The notes under the pieces: model-generated | Databases searched by the model: none | What the model saw: the letters and a program-made list of their open reading frames with translations, nothing else | Told to the model about the DNA's origin: nothing | Origin: Acidimicrobiales bacterium | Lineage (GTDB): Bacteria > Actinomycetota > Acidimicrobiia > Acidimicrobiales > MedAcidi-G1 | Assembly: GCA_029242745.1 (NCBI GenBank) | Contig: JAQWTI010000047.1 | Location: 1-45,924 of the forward strand | Direction: 5' to 3' | Length of the DNA: 45,924 bases | Part shown: positions 32,185 to 39,847 of the stretch, piece after piece | Layout of the letters: each line of letters begins with the position of its first letter | How positions within the stretch are numbered: the stretch's first letter is position 1 | Position numbers and translations under genes: made by a program

Positions 32185-32967
32185 GTGTCTGACGATAAGA
32201 AGCCAGCTGGTCAGGCGCTGCAAAAGCAGCTTGGCCAGTTGTCTGACCAAGTGCAGGCCTCGCAGGCTTGGAGTTCAATTTTCCGTCCGGGCTCAATCTT
32301 CCGGAAGGGTTACAACGACAGCCCTCGAAACCGGTCGTATGTGATCATGAACAGTGTCCTCTACCACCTGCACCCGGTGAAGGTGAAGCGACACGCTGTG
32401 AAGGTCAGTTACACGCTGTGCCTCGGTGGACTGTCCTTCTTCTTGTTCATTCTGCTAACTATCACCGGCATCTTTTTGATGTTCTTCTACCGGCCCACTG
32501 CGGCGCAAGCGTGGGACGACATCCAGACCCTGCAGACAGCGGTGGGCTTTGGCCTACTTGTCCGCAATATGCATCGTTGGGCAGCCCACCTAATGGTGCT
32601 GGCCGTATTCCTGCATATGGCCAGAGTCTTCTACCATGGCGCGTATAAGCCGCCGCGTGAGTTCAACTGGGTAATAGGTGTCATGCTTTTACAGTTCACG
32701 CTGTTGCTTTCTTTCACTGGCTACCTCCTCCCTTGGGATCAATTGGCCCTTTGGGCGGTAACTGTGGGAACCAACATGATTGGCTATACGCCCGTTTTCG
32801 GTGATCAAGTGAGGTTTGTGTTGCTTGGTGGCGTTGAGATTGGAACTGACACCCTCTTACGTTGGTACACCCTTCACGTCCTCATGCTTCCATTCGTATT
32901 GGTCATATTTTTGGCCATCCATTTCTGGCGAGTCCGTAAGGACGGCGGCATCTCCGGGCCTCTGTAG
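32185..32967 (+). CDS. Cytochrome b6-type subunit of a bc complex, with heme c_n cysteine
   Basis: A 260-residue protein from GTG 32185 (GAGGAGAG upstream). It has four membrane helices. Heme b ligands are His130 and His144 (14 apart) and His231 and His246 (15 apart, as in b6). Cys79 in TLCLGGLSFF aligns with the b6 cysteine that binds heme c_n; Cys79 to His130 is 51 residues, equal to b6. The sequences FFYRPT, KPPREFNWVIGV, TGYLLPWDQ and GGISGPL (C-terminus) are b6-like. It is the N-terminal half of a split cytochrome b, paired with the subunit at 32999. An N-terminal extension of about 45 residues is unusual. Confidence 0.9.
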   Translation: MSDDKKPAGQALQKQLGQLSDQVQASQAWSSIFRPGSIFRKGYNDSPRNRSYVIMNSVLYHLHPVKVKRHAVKVSYTLCLGGLSFFLFILLTITGIFLMFFYRPTAAQAWDDIQTLQTAVGFGLLVRNMHRWAAHLMVLAVFLHMARVFYHGAYKPPREFNWVIGVMLLQFTLLLSFTGYLLPWDQLALWAVTVGTNMIGYTPVFGDQVRFVLLGGVEIGTDTLLRWYTLHVLMLPFVLVIFLAIHFWRVRKDGGISGPL

Positions 32968-32998
32968 GCCGGCCGCTCTGGTACCAGGACAAGAATCG

Positions 32999-33742
32999 AT
33001 GACTGAGATCCCCGAACACCTCCGTAAGAGAGCCGAGGCCGCCAAGGCTAAGGCTCAGGGTGCAACTGCTTCCCCTGCGGGTGATGCCGCCCCGGAGGGT
33101 GATGTCGCTCCGGCGGGCGATGCTGCACCCGTATCTGGCGACGAGAAAATTCCTAGCCACCTACTAGATCGCGGCACAGCAGCAGCCGACCTGCCGGCAC
33201 CCGCTGCTGGGGTCCCCGCTGTTCCTTCTGGTAACAGCGGCCCTGACGGTCACAACCAACGGCTGTTGACTGTCGTTAAGTCAGGGTCCATCCAAGACAC
33301 TAAGGCGACACCTCAGGACAAGGTCCATGTGTGGCCACACCTGCTATTGGCTGAATTCCTTGCGGCCCTAGCAATCACGCTGTTCACTCTTTTGTTTTCC
33401 ATATTTGTCAACGCCCCGCTGCTTGAACTGGCTGACTACAACAAGACGCCAAACCCATCCAAGGCGCCCTGGTACTTCCTCGGTCTGCAGGAACTCCTAA
33501 CCATGTTCCATCCGATGGTGGCCGGAGTGACTATCCCCGGCATTGGTTTGTTTCTGTTGGTGATGGCGCCCTACATCGACAAGAACCCGTCGAAGCGCCC
33601 GGAAGATCGAAAGTTCGCCATTTCCCTTATGACTGTGCATTTTATGTTCTGGGCGGTCCTTGTGATGATCGGTTCCTTCTTCCGAGGTCCTGGTTTCAAC
33701 TTCGTCTTCCCTTGGAACTCCGGACTCTTTTTCGAACTGTGA
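32999..33742 (+). CDS. Subunit-IV-like C-terminal part of cytochrome b, with IPEHL N-terminal extension
   Basis: A 247-residue protein from ATG 32999 (AGGA upstream). Three membrane helices lie at about 112-136, 178-192 and 209-227. Between the first two lies NPSKAPWYFLGLQELL (152-167), the counterpart of the quinol-site PEWY motif, here A-P-W-Y. The N-terminal 105 residues are unusual: TEIPEHLRKRAEAAKAKAQ (2-20), an Ala/Asp/Gly repeat region, and a second weaker copy EKIPSHLLDRGTAAA (49-63). The chain ends GPGFNFVFPWNSG. It completes the split cytochrome b and helps form the Qo site. The same basic module occurs in the divergent cytochrome c. Confidence 0.88.
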   Translation: MTEIPEHLRKRAEAAKAKAQGATASPAGDAAPEGDVAPAGDAAPVSGDEKIPSHLLDRGTAAADLPAPAAGVPAVPSGNSGPDGHNQRLLTVVKSGSIQDTKATPQDKVHVWPHLLLAEFLAALAITLFTLLFSIFVNAPLLELADYNKTPNPSKAPWYFLGLQELLTMFHPMVAGVTIPGIGLFLLVMAPYIDKNPSKRPEDRKFAISLMTVHFMFWAVLVMIGSFFRGPGFNFVFPWNSGLFFEL

Positions 33743-33798
33743 TTGCCATGAAACTCGTTATCCCATCCGCCATATCGACGAATCAGAGGAGTTGACCA

Positions 33799-34668
33799 GT
33801 GGCCGTTGTAGTTGCTGTCGTACTTCTCATCGTTCTTGCTGTAGCGGTCTTGGCTGGAGCTTCCAGGCGTAGTGATCGAAAGGCAGTTGGTCTATCTCGC
33901 GAAACGCGTCGACGCGATGCACCGAACCCTCTGATGGGCGAGTCAGGCGACGACACCCTTTCTGGCCGTGAGGTTGAGGCAGCTGCGCTTGCAGGCCGTA
34001 CCAGTACCAGTGTTGCGGTAGTTGAGTCGGCCCCGCTAGCGCCTTTTGTGGCCCCTGACCCTATGGCTTTAGGTGTAACTCGACGTCAGTTCTTCAATCG
34101 CAGCCTGGTCGGAATGATGGGCTTTGGCGTATCGGGCTTTGGCGCGGCCTGTATTGCTTTTCTTTGGCCACAGGGTGTGAGTGGCTTTGGTTCCAAGATC
34201 AAGGTCGGGGATGTGACTCAGTTGTTGGCTGACATCACTTCCAACAATGGTTTCCTCTATAAGCCCGAAGGTCGGATGTGGATTACCGCATACCCCAACG
34301 GTGCAGTTGAGAAGGCCCGGGCTACTTATTCGGCTCAGGAGTTGGCCGGTATGACCTCAGGCGTAGACGGTGGTTTCGATGCTGGCATTATCGCGCTTTA
34401 CCAGAAATGCCCCCATCTAGGCTGCCGGGTCCCCAACTGTGTTTCATCACAATGGTTTGAGTGCCCCTGCCACGGCTCCCAATACAACCAGGTTGGGGAG
34501 AAACGAGGAGGCCCGGCGCCACGTGGCATGGATCGTTTCGCTATGTCGGTCAGCGACGGCGTCTTGACTGTCGATACCGGCACGATCATTCAGGGCCCGC
34601 CCATCGGGACGAACACCACCGGCCAAGAGGCCGAGGGACCGAACTGCATCGGTTCTGCAGACCACTAG
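33799..34668 (+). CDS. Rieske iron-sulfur protein of the bc complex
   Basis: A 289-residue protein from GTG 33799 with GAGGAG upstream. The 2Fe-2S site is Cys204/His206 (CPHLGC) and Cys222/His225 (CPCHGS), with Cys209 and Cys224 as the likely disulfide. A first hydrophobic helix spans about 2-20. A twin-arginine-like motif TRRQFF (94-99) precedes a second helix (103-124), as in Tat-exported Rieske proteins. An unpaired Cys214 is present. It takes electrons from quinol at the Qo site and passes them to cytochrome c. The usual 'CTHLGC' threonine is proline here. Confidence 0.92.
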   Translation: MAVVVAVVLLIVLAVAVLAGASRRSDRKAVGLSRETRRRDAPNPLMGESGDDTLSGREVEAAALAGRTSTSVAVVESAPLAPFVAPDPMALGVTRRQFFNRSLVGMMGFGVSGFGAACIAFLWPQGVSGFGSKIKVGDVTQLLADITSNNGFLYKPEGRMWITAYPNGAVEKARATYSAQELAGMTSGVDGGFDAGIIALYQKCPHLGCRVPNCVSSQWFECPCHGSQYNQVGEKRGGPAPRGMDRFAMSVSDGVLTVDTGTIIQGPPIGTNTTGQEAEGPNCIGSADH

Positions 34669-34687
34669 CCCGCTCATCGAGAACCCT

Positions 34688-35893
34688 TTGAACGAAATGA
34701 ACACACTCCTCTTCGCAAGTACCCAACGGACGATCGGTTGGGTCATAGCGTCCGTCGTCCTGGTGGGTATGGGGGTCTACCTCCTCTTCAGCTTTCGTGT
34801 AGGCAAACGCGAGATCGGCTCTGAGATTGACCTGGCTCCCAACCGAGTGCGTCACGCCGATGACGACGAATTAGAGACCCGTTTTCTGGATCGCAATTTG
34901 GCATGGTCACTGGTCTTGCTAACTGTGGTGTCTCTCATTCTCCCGCTCTACTGGCTGATGGAGCCGGCACGTCAGGACAACGCTGCTTATGGCTGGGTAA
35001 AGCGGTTTGAAAAGCGCGGGGCCAATAGTTTCGAGGAAGCTTGTGTTGGTTGCCACGGTCCAGGTGGAGTGGGCGGTGTCGCTTCGTACACCCTTGCGGA
35101 TTCCAACGGTGTCTTCGTGGCCCAAGTCGACTGGAAGGCACCGGCGTTGACAACTGTGCTTAGCCGATTCGGTGAGTCCGAAGTGGAACACATTCTCAAC
35201 TATGGACGCCCAGGTAGCCCAATGCCGGCTTGGGGTCTGCCTGGTGGAGGGCCGATGACCTCCCAGCAGATTCACCAGCTGATTGTCTATTTACGTTCAA
35301 TCCAACTGTCACCTGAAGATGCCATCGCACAGGTGACGAGCGGCTTACAGGCTGGGGCCCGCGGCATCGTGACCTCCCGTGACCCGGGCCTAACCAACGC
35401 AGATGCTATTGCGGCTGCCGCTGATGCCTGGTTGATCCAAGCAGCTGACCCGGCGAGTAGTGACTACCGGGCATATGGAGAACTGCTTTTCAACAACCCT
35501 GCTGCCCAGGGGGCCAATAGTTGTGCCCGCTGTCATACCCCAGGCTTTTCCTACGGTGCTTCTAGTGACGAGGCCACCGCTGAGTTGATTGCGGAGTGGC
35601 CCCGTCTCGCTGAAGCTGGCGTCCTTACCGGTTACCAGCCAGGAACTGGCCATGTCGGTCCAAGCCTGATTGGAGTTGAAACTCACTTCCCGACTGCAGC
35701 AGGTCAGGAAGACTTCATACGGAGCGGTTCTGCCGTAGGGATTGGCTATGGAAACGCCCGTATCGGAACTGGTGGCATGCCCGGTTTCGGCGGGCGCACC
35801 GATGATCTGAATGTGATCGGTACGGTCGTGCGGCCTCGAATCCTCACCCCAGAGCAGATCGCCGCCATTGTGGCCTACGAGAGGGGCCTGTGA
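34688..35893 (+). CDS. Diheme cytochrome c subunit of the bc complex
   Basis: A 401-residue membrane protein. Hydrophobic segments lie at 15-36 and 70-90. Two heme c sites follow: CVGCH at 119-123 and CARCH at 279-283. Methionine ligands are probably Met179 (GSPMPAW) and Met364 (GTGGMPGF). The two cytochrome domains (about 100-205 and 260-400) are both class I-like, as in the fused diheme cytochrome c1 (QcrC) of actinobacteria, but here the helices are N-terminal. The start is TTG 34688 or ATG 34697. It likely serves as cytochrome c1 and electron shuttle. Its stop overlaps the next gene. Confidence 0.9.
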   Translation: MNEMNTLLFASTQRTIGWVIASVVLVGMGVYLLFSFRVGKREIGSEIDLAPNRVRHADDDELETRFLDRNLAWSLVLLTVVSLILPLYWLMEPARQDNAAYGWVKRFEKRGANSFEEACVGCHGPGGVGGVASYTLADSNGVFVAQVDWKAPALTTVLSRFGESEVEHILNYGRPGSPMPAWGLPGGGPMTSQQIHQLIVYLRSIQLSPEDAIAQVTSGLQAGARGIVTSRDPGLTNADAIAAAADAWLIQAADPASSDYRAYGELLFNNPAAQGANSCARCHTPGFSYGASSDEATAELIAEWPRLAEAGVLTGYQPGTGHVGPSLIGVETHFPTAAGQEDFIRSGSAVGIGYGNARIGTGGMPGFGGRTDDLNVIGTVVRPRILTPEQIAAIVAYERGL

Positions 35894-36903
35894 TGGATGC
35901 TCTCGTCACATTGGCAGGTCTGGGATGGGATCCTGAGATATCAGGAATCCTGACAGTCGTCGCCGGCGTCACAGTCCTTATGGGTTCTATCTGGTTGATT
36001 GTGGTCACGAACTCAGGGGTGCGCTTGGCCACTCTTATGACAGCTGCTGCCTTGATGGGATGGATGGTCATCCTCGGCAGTGCTTGGTGGATGTACGGCT
36101 CAGGATGGAAGGGGGATGCCCCGAGCTGGAAGACCGTGGATATCAACTTGGGAGACCTCGGTGCCAGCGGATTGTTTTACGCCCGGGAGTTGCCCAACCC
36201 AGGGGAAATGCCAACGGCCTACGAACTGGTTGTGGCCTCCGGGGATGCGGCGGCGGCTGCCGAGTTCGACACGCTTCCCACAGCAGACGATAATCCCGAC
36301 CTGTCAAGTGATGCGCTAGACGCTTTACGGGCCGATCGCCAACTGCGTAACGAAACCATCACCCGGTCCGAACTGGCCGCCGTGGCTCGCAATGTCACTG
36401 ATGCCGCTGGCCTGCGTGCCATCGGTCCATGGCGTCTGCTGGCCACCACCGAAGCTGGAGACGCCCAAGCTCAGGCAGCTGCAGACTTGCTGGCTCACCC
36501 CGATCTTGATTTTAATAGTTCGGCTGATTACAAATTACTTGACGCTTACACCATGGGTGGGAAGCCGTCATTGACTGACGACCCAAATCGCTGGGATCGG
36601 ATCAGTCACTGGATCACCAGTTCTGCCCGTCTAACTCACCCGACCCGCTACACGGTGGTGCAGCTGCAAGGTGTGCTCCGTCAGGAAGTGGCCGCTGGTG
36701 AAGCACCTCCACGACCGGTAGTCGACCCTGATGAGCCGGTGGTGTCAGTGGTGATGATTCGTGATCTGGGTTGGGTTCGTCTTAGGCCTGCGCTGGTCAC
36801 CATCGGGTCATTTCTGGTCTTCCTCGCTCTCTGCTATTGGCTCCATGTCCGTGATAAGGAGTTGATGGAGCGTCGCAGGGAGTTTGAGGCCAGTAAGGCC
36901 TGA
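35893..36903 (+). CDS. Membrane protein of unknown function at the end of the bc operon
   Basis: A 336-residue protein from ATG 35893, overlapping the previous stop (TGATG) and preceded by GAGAGGGG. Two N-terminal helices at about 17-38 and 42-65 and one near the C-terminus at about 300-320 flank a large external domain of about 220 residues with alternating helices. No cysteine cluster, heme or signature is visible. The two conserved-looking stretches are GSAWWMYGSGWKGDAPSWK and RPALVTIGSFLVFLALCYW. By position it is a subunit or assembly factor of the complex. I do not recognise a family. A hairpin separates it from nuoA. Confidence 0.8.
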   Translation: MDALVTLAGLGWDPEISGILTVVAGVTVLMGSIWLIVVTNSGVRLATLMTAAALMGWMVILGSAWWMYGSGWKGDAPSWKTVDINLGDLGASGLFYARELPNPGEMPTAYELVVASGDAAAAAEFDTLPTADDNPDLSSDALDALRADRQLRNETITRSELAAVARNVTDAAGLRAIGPWRLLATTEAGDAQAQAAADLLAHPDLDFNSSADYKLLDAYTMGGKPSLTDDPNRWDRISHWITSSARLTHPTRYTVVQLQGVLRQEVAAGEAPPRPVVDPDEPVVSVVMIRDLGWVRLRPALVTIGSFLVFLALCYWLHVRDKELMERRREFEASKA

Positions 36904-36930
36904 CCTATGAACAAATCTGTGGTCATAGGT
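36903..36930 (+). promoter_or_regulatory. Intercistronic hairpin before nuoA
   Basis: A perfect 8-base inverted repeat, ACCTATGA (36903-36910) and TCATAGGT (36923-36930). Inside, ACA (36911-36913) pairs with TGT (36918-36920), leaving a GG bulge and an AATC loop, so the stem can reach 11 pairs. It starts at the last base of the previous stop codon and ends seven bases before the nuoA ribosome site. No T-run follows, so it is not a standard rho-independent terminator. It may act on RNA stability or uncouple nuo from the bc operon. Confidence 0.55.
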
Positions 36931-36949
36931 GAGACTGGGGGAGAGTGAC

Positions 36950-37432
36950 GTGCTAGGGCAGTACCTACCAATCCTCTTCCTCCTGGTCTTGGCATTCCTC
37001 TTTGCCGCCCTCAGTTTCATGGCCTCGCGCCTATTGGCCCCCCGGAGCCCCAATCACCGCAAAGCGGCGCCCTACGAGTGCGGGATCATCCCGGGGCGGG
37101 AGACGCCGGAACGCTTCCCGGTCCGTTTCTTCCTTGTAGCGATGATCTTTATCGTTTTCGACATCGAGATCATCTTCTTCTATCCGTGGGCTATCGCCCA
37201 CGATGGTCTTGGCCTGTTTGGCTTGTTCGCCTTGTTAATTTTTTCAGCGGCAGTGTTCGAATCTTTCGTGTACCTCATCGGCAATGGTGCTCTCGAGTGG
37301 GGCCCAGTGCGTCGAACCCGTGAGGCCGTCTCCTCGCACCGGACTTCATCCTCGACCATCCGGCGCGCAGGTGTCCGGGAAGTAGGTCTGGAAGGCCGGG
37401 ACCAGATCCGCTCCGGGGAGCAGGCGGCCTGA
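36950..37432 (+). CDS. nuoA: NADH-quinone oxidoreductase subunit A
   Basis: A 160-residue protein starting at GTG 36950 (GGGGGAGAG just upstream; GTG 36929 is in frame but has no ribosome site and lies in the hairpin). Three helices are visible, with the family core [44 protein letters not shown]. The cysteine in YECG and acidic FDIE residues are conserved in NuoA. The end carries a roughly 40-residue hydrophilic extension beyond ALEWGP, longer than in most NuoA. It is part of the membrane arm at the quinone entry of complex I. The operon continues with overlapping genes. Confidence 0.93.
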   Translation: MLGQYLPILFLLVLAFLFAALSFMASRLLAPRSPNHRKAAPYECGIIPGRETPERFPVRFFLVAMIFIVFDIEIIFFYPWAIAHDGLGLFGLFALLIFSAAVFESFVYLIGNGALEWGPVRRTREAVSSHRTSSSTIRRAGVREVGLEGRDQIRSGEQAA

Positions 37433-38031
37433 TGGTCCACATCCCTGGCGTCGGCGATGTTTCCAATGTGCTTTCTGACGGTCTGGAAGGCCTTGAGCAC
37501 AACTTTGTCACCTCCCGGGTCGAAGACCTCGTCAAGTGGTCGCGCGCTCGGAGTTGTTGGCCAGCCACCTTTGGCCTGGCGTGTTGTGCGATAGAGATGA
37601 TGGCGACCGGTGCGGCACACTATGACCTGGCCCGATACGGCATGGAGGTCTTCCGTGCTTCTCCCCGCCAAGCTGATCTAATGATTGTGGCTGGTCGAGT
37701 TTCCCAGAAAATGGCTCCAATCTTGCGGCAGATCTACGACCAGATGATGGAGCCCAAGTGGGTCATCTCTATGGGAGTTTGCGCTTCCAGTGGTGGGATG
37801 TTCAATAATTACGCCATTGTTCAAGGTGTGGACCAGGTAGTACCAGTGGATGTGTACGCCCCGGGTTGCCCACCAGGCCCAGAGACACTGATGCACGCTA
37901 TTTTGACCCTTCACGACAACATTCAGAGTGGTGAACTGACTCGCCGTCGTGAGGCCAACGGCGGCGGCGCGTCCATTGAGGTAACGGTCCCGACTGAGAC
38001 GGTTCAAGCTGTAAAGCTGGGGACCCAGTGA
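37432..38031 (+). CDS. nuoB: NADH-quinone oxidoreductase subunit B
   Basis: A 199-residue NuoB. Cluster N2 ligands are the tandem Cys51-Cys52 ([11 protein letters not shown]), Cys117 (MGVCASSGG) and Cys146 ([10 protein letters not shown]). The core [32 protein letters not shown] is highly typical. N2 passes electrons to the quinone. The ATG overlaps the nuoA stop, and the nuoC GTG overlaps the nuoB stop. The C-terminal tail after about residue 165 is variable. Confidence 0.96.
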   Translation: MVHIPGVGDVSNVLSDGLEGLEHNFVTSRVEDLVKWSRARSCWPATFGLACCAIEMMATGAAHYDLARYGMEVFRASPRQADLMIVAGRVSQKMAPILRQIYDQMMEPKWVISMGVCASSGGMFNNYAIVQGVDQVVPVDVYAPGCPPGPETLMHAILTLHDNIQSGELTRRREANGGGASIEVTVPTETVQAVKLGTQ

Positions 38032-38519
38032 GCGACGGAACTGTCCTCTACGGCGTGCCCGTTGTTGAGACCGCTGGTCAAGTCGTTCTGCATCCTCGCG
38101 TCGACCAGTGGCTTGAAACTGTTTCTGCCCTAAAGGCTGATGGTTTCTGCATGGCCATTGACTTAACAGCCGTGGATTATTCAGCTCATCCCGGCCGAAC
38201 CAACCTGCCCGACGACGTGAATCCCGAGCGCTTTGAGGTGGTGGCCTCGTTCATCAGCCACGTTGACGGTGGTCGGAGAGTCCGCTTGCGAGTTCAAGTT
38301 CCTGAAGGTGATCCCTCGTTACCTTCGCTGTTCAACATTTTCCCCGGGACTGAAGCTATGGAGCGCGAAGTTTGGGACCTTTTAGGTATTGCTTTTGATG
38401 GACACCCTGACCACACCCGGATTCTGATGCCCGAGGATTGGGTAGGGCATCCGCTGCGTCGAGATGTTCCCATGGGGCGAATTCCTGTCCAGTTTAAAGA
38501 CTCCCCAGTCTCCCGATGA
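38028..38519 (+). CDS. nuoC: NADH-quinone oxidoreductase subunit C
   Basis: A 163-residue protein matching NuoC. It has [13 protein letters not shown] near 44-56, [12 protein letters not shown] near 65-76, and the signature [35 protein letters not shown] near 111-145. It is somewhat shorter than the usual actinobacterial NuoC because the N-terminal part is reduced. It is a 30-kDa peripheral arm subunit next to NuoD and is separate here, not fused to it. Starts and stops overlap both neighbours by four bases. Confidence 0.94.
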   Translation: MSDGTVLYGVPVVETAGQVVLHPRVDQWLETVSALKADGFCMAIDLTAVDYSAHPGRTNLPDDVNPERFEVVASFISHVDGGRRVRLRVQVPEGDPSLPSLFNIFPGTEAMEREVWDLLGIAFDGHPDHTRILMPEDWVGHPLRRDVPMGRIPVQFKDSPVSR

Positions 38520-39847
38520 GCGACGTGGCAACTTCCGGGCTAGACGACGCTCCCGTTTCTGATTCGGATTCTGCCGAACGTATCTTTCGACTTGACGAGA
38601 CCAGCGCCGTACTCCGTCTCAGCGAAGCTGAGGCTGCTGCGCTAGCCGGAAATTCAGAGGATCCACCTAGCGGCGACTCAGCCGATCAGCGAATGATTCT
38701 CAACATGGGACCGTCGCACCCTTCCACTCACGGTGTGCTGCGCCTGATACTGGAGATGGAGGGTGAGACTGTCCTTCGGTCCAAGCCGGTCATCGGCTAC
38801 CTCCATACCGGCATGGAAAAGACCGCTGAGGATCTGACCTATCTCCAGGGTCCAACCAACGTCACCCGAATGGATTATGCCGCTCCGCTTTTTTCGGAAC
38901 TTGCGTTTTCGATGGCTGTGGAACAACTTCTTGGTATCGAGGTGCCACCCCGAGCTACATGGATCCGCATGCTTATGTGTGAACTGAACAGGGCTGCATC
39001 GCACTTGCTTTTCCAAGCCACCAACGGCATGGATCTCGGTGCTGTGTCGATGATGATCTACGGATGGCGTGAGCGCGAAGAGGTACTGCGATTTTTTGAG
39101 AAGGTCACTGGTCTGCGGATGAATCACAACTACATCCGGCCGGGTGGGGTTGCCGCTGATTTGCCCGATGGTTGGCAAAAAGACATCCACCGACTGTTGG
39201 AGTTGATCCCGCCCAGGCTGGATGAATATGACAAGCTTTTGACTGGTCAACCGATATTCAGAAAACGCCTTCAGGGTGTAGGCGTGCTGACCCCAGCTGA
39301 GGCGCTTGCCCTTTCAACCACCGGACCCATCCTGCGATCCACCGGCTATGCATGGGACTTGCGTCGCGATCAGCCTTACCTTGCTTACGACCAGGTGGAG
39401 TTTGACGTCATCGTAGGAACCCATGGTGACGCTTTCGATCGTTACGCCATCCGTCTAAATGAGATCCGGGAATCGCTCCGTATCGTCGAGCAAATCGTTG
39501 ATTTGATGCCCGATGGTGACTACCGCACTCAAGATAAGAAAGTTACGCCACCGCCACGGGCCCGGATCAACGAGTCGATGGAAGCACTCATTCATCACTT
39601 CAAGATCTTCACTGAGGGTTTCCACGTGCCTGAGGGCGAGACCTACGCAGCCGTGGAGTCTCCACGTGGTGAGTTGGGCTGCTACATGGTTTCAGACGGT
39701 GGTCCGAAACCATATCGGATGCATATTCGCGGACCGAGTTTCGTGAATCTACAGACCTTGCCGCACTTGATGGAGGGCGGGCTTATTGCTGACGGGGTGG
39801 CAGTCGTATCGTCAGTTGATCCGATCATGGGAGAGGTCGACCGGTGA
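38516..39847 (+). CDS. nuoD: NADH-quinone oxidoreductase subunit D
   Basis: A 443-residue NuoD (49-kDa). The core begins near residue 58 with RMILNMGPSHPSTHGVLR, then GYLHTGMEKTAEDLTYLQ and RADYAAP-like segment TRMDYAAPL. The C-terminus has the expected ESPRGELGCYMVSDGGPKPYRMHIRGPSF and DPIMGEVDR. It forms most of the quinone cavity with NuoB. The first 57 residues, acidic and serine-rich, are an extension not needed for the fold. ATG 38516 overlaps the nuoC stop. Confidence 0.96.
   Translation: MSDVATSGLDDAPVSDSDSAERIFRLDETSAVLRLSEAEAAALAGNSEDPPSGDSADQRMILNMGPSHPSTHGVLRLILEMEGETVLRSKPVIGYLHTGMEKTAEDLTYLQGPTNVTRMDYAAPLFSELAFSMAVEQLLGIEVPPRATWIRMLMCELNRAASHLLFQATNGMDLGAVSMMIYGWREREEVLRFFEKVTGLRMNHNYIRPGGVAADLPDGWQKDIHRLLELIPPRLDEYDKLLTGQPIFRKRLQGVGVLTPAEALALSTTGPILRSTGYAWDLRRDQPYLAYDQVEFDVIVGTHGDAFDRYAIRLNEIRESLRIVEQIVDLMPDGDYRTQDKKVTPPPRARINESMEALIHHFKIFTEGFHVPEGETYAAVESPRGELGCYMVSDGGPKPYRMHIRGPSFVNLQTLPHLMEGGLIADGVAVVSSVDPIMGEVDR

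Noticed and set aside
32978-32987. Ten-base palindrome CTGGTACCAG between the two cytochrome b genes
   Set aside because: Short, without spacing or context of an operator, and lies between closely spaced genes of one operon; likely chance.
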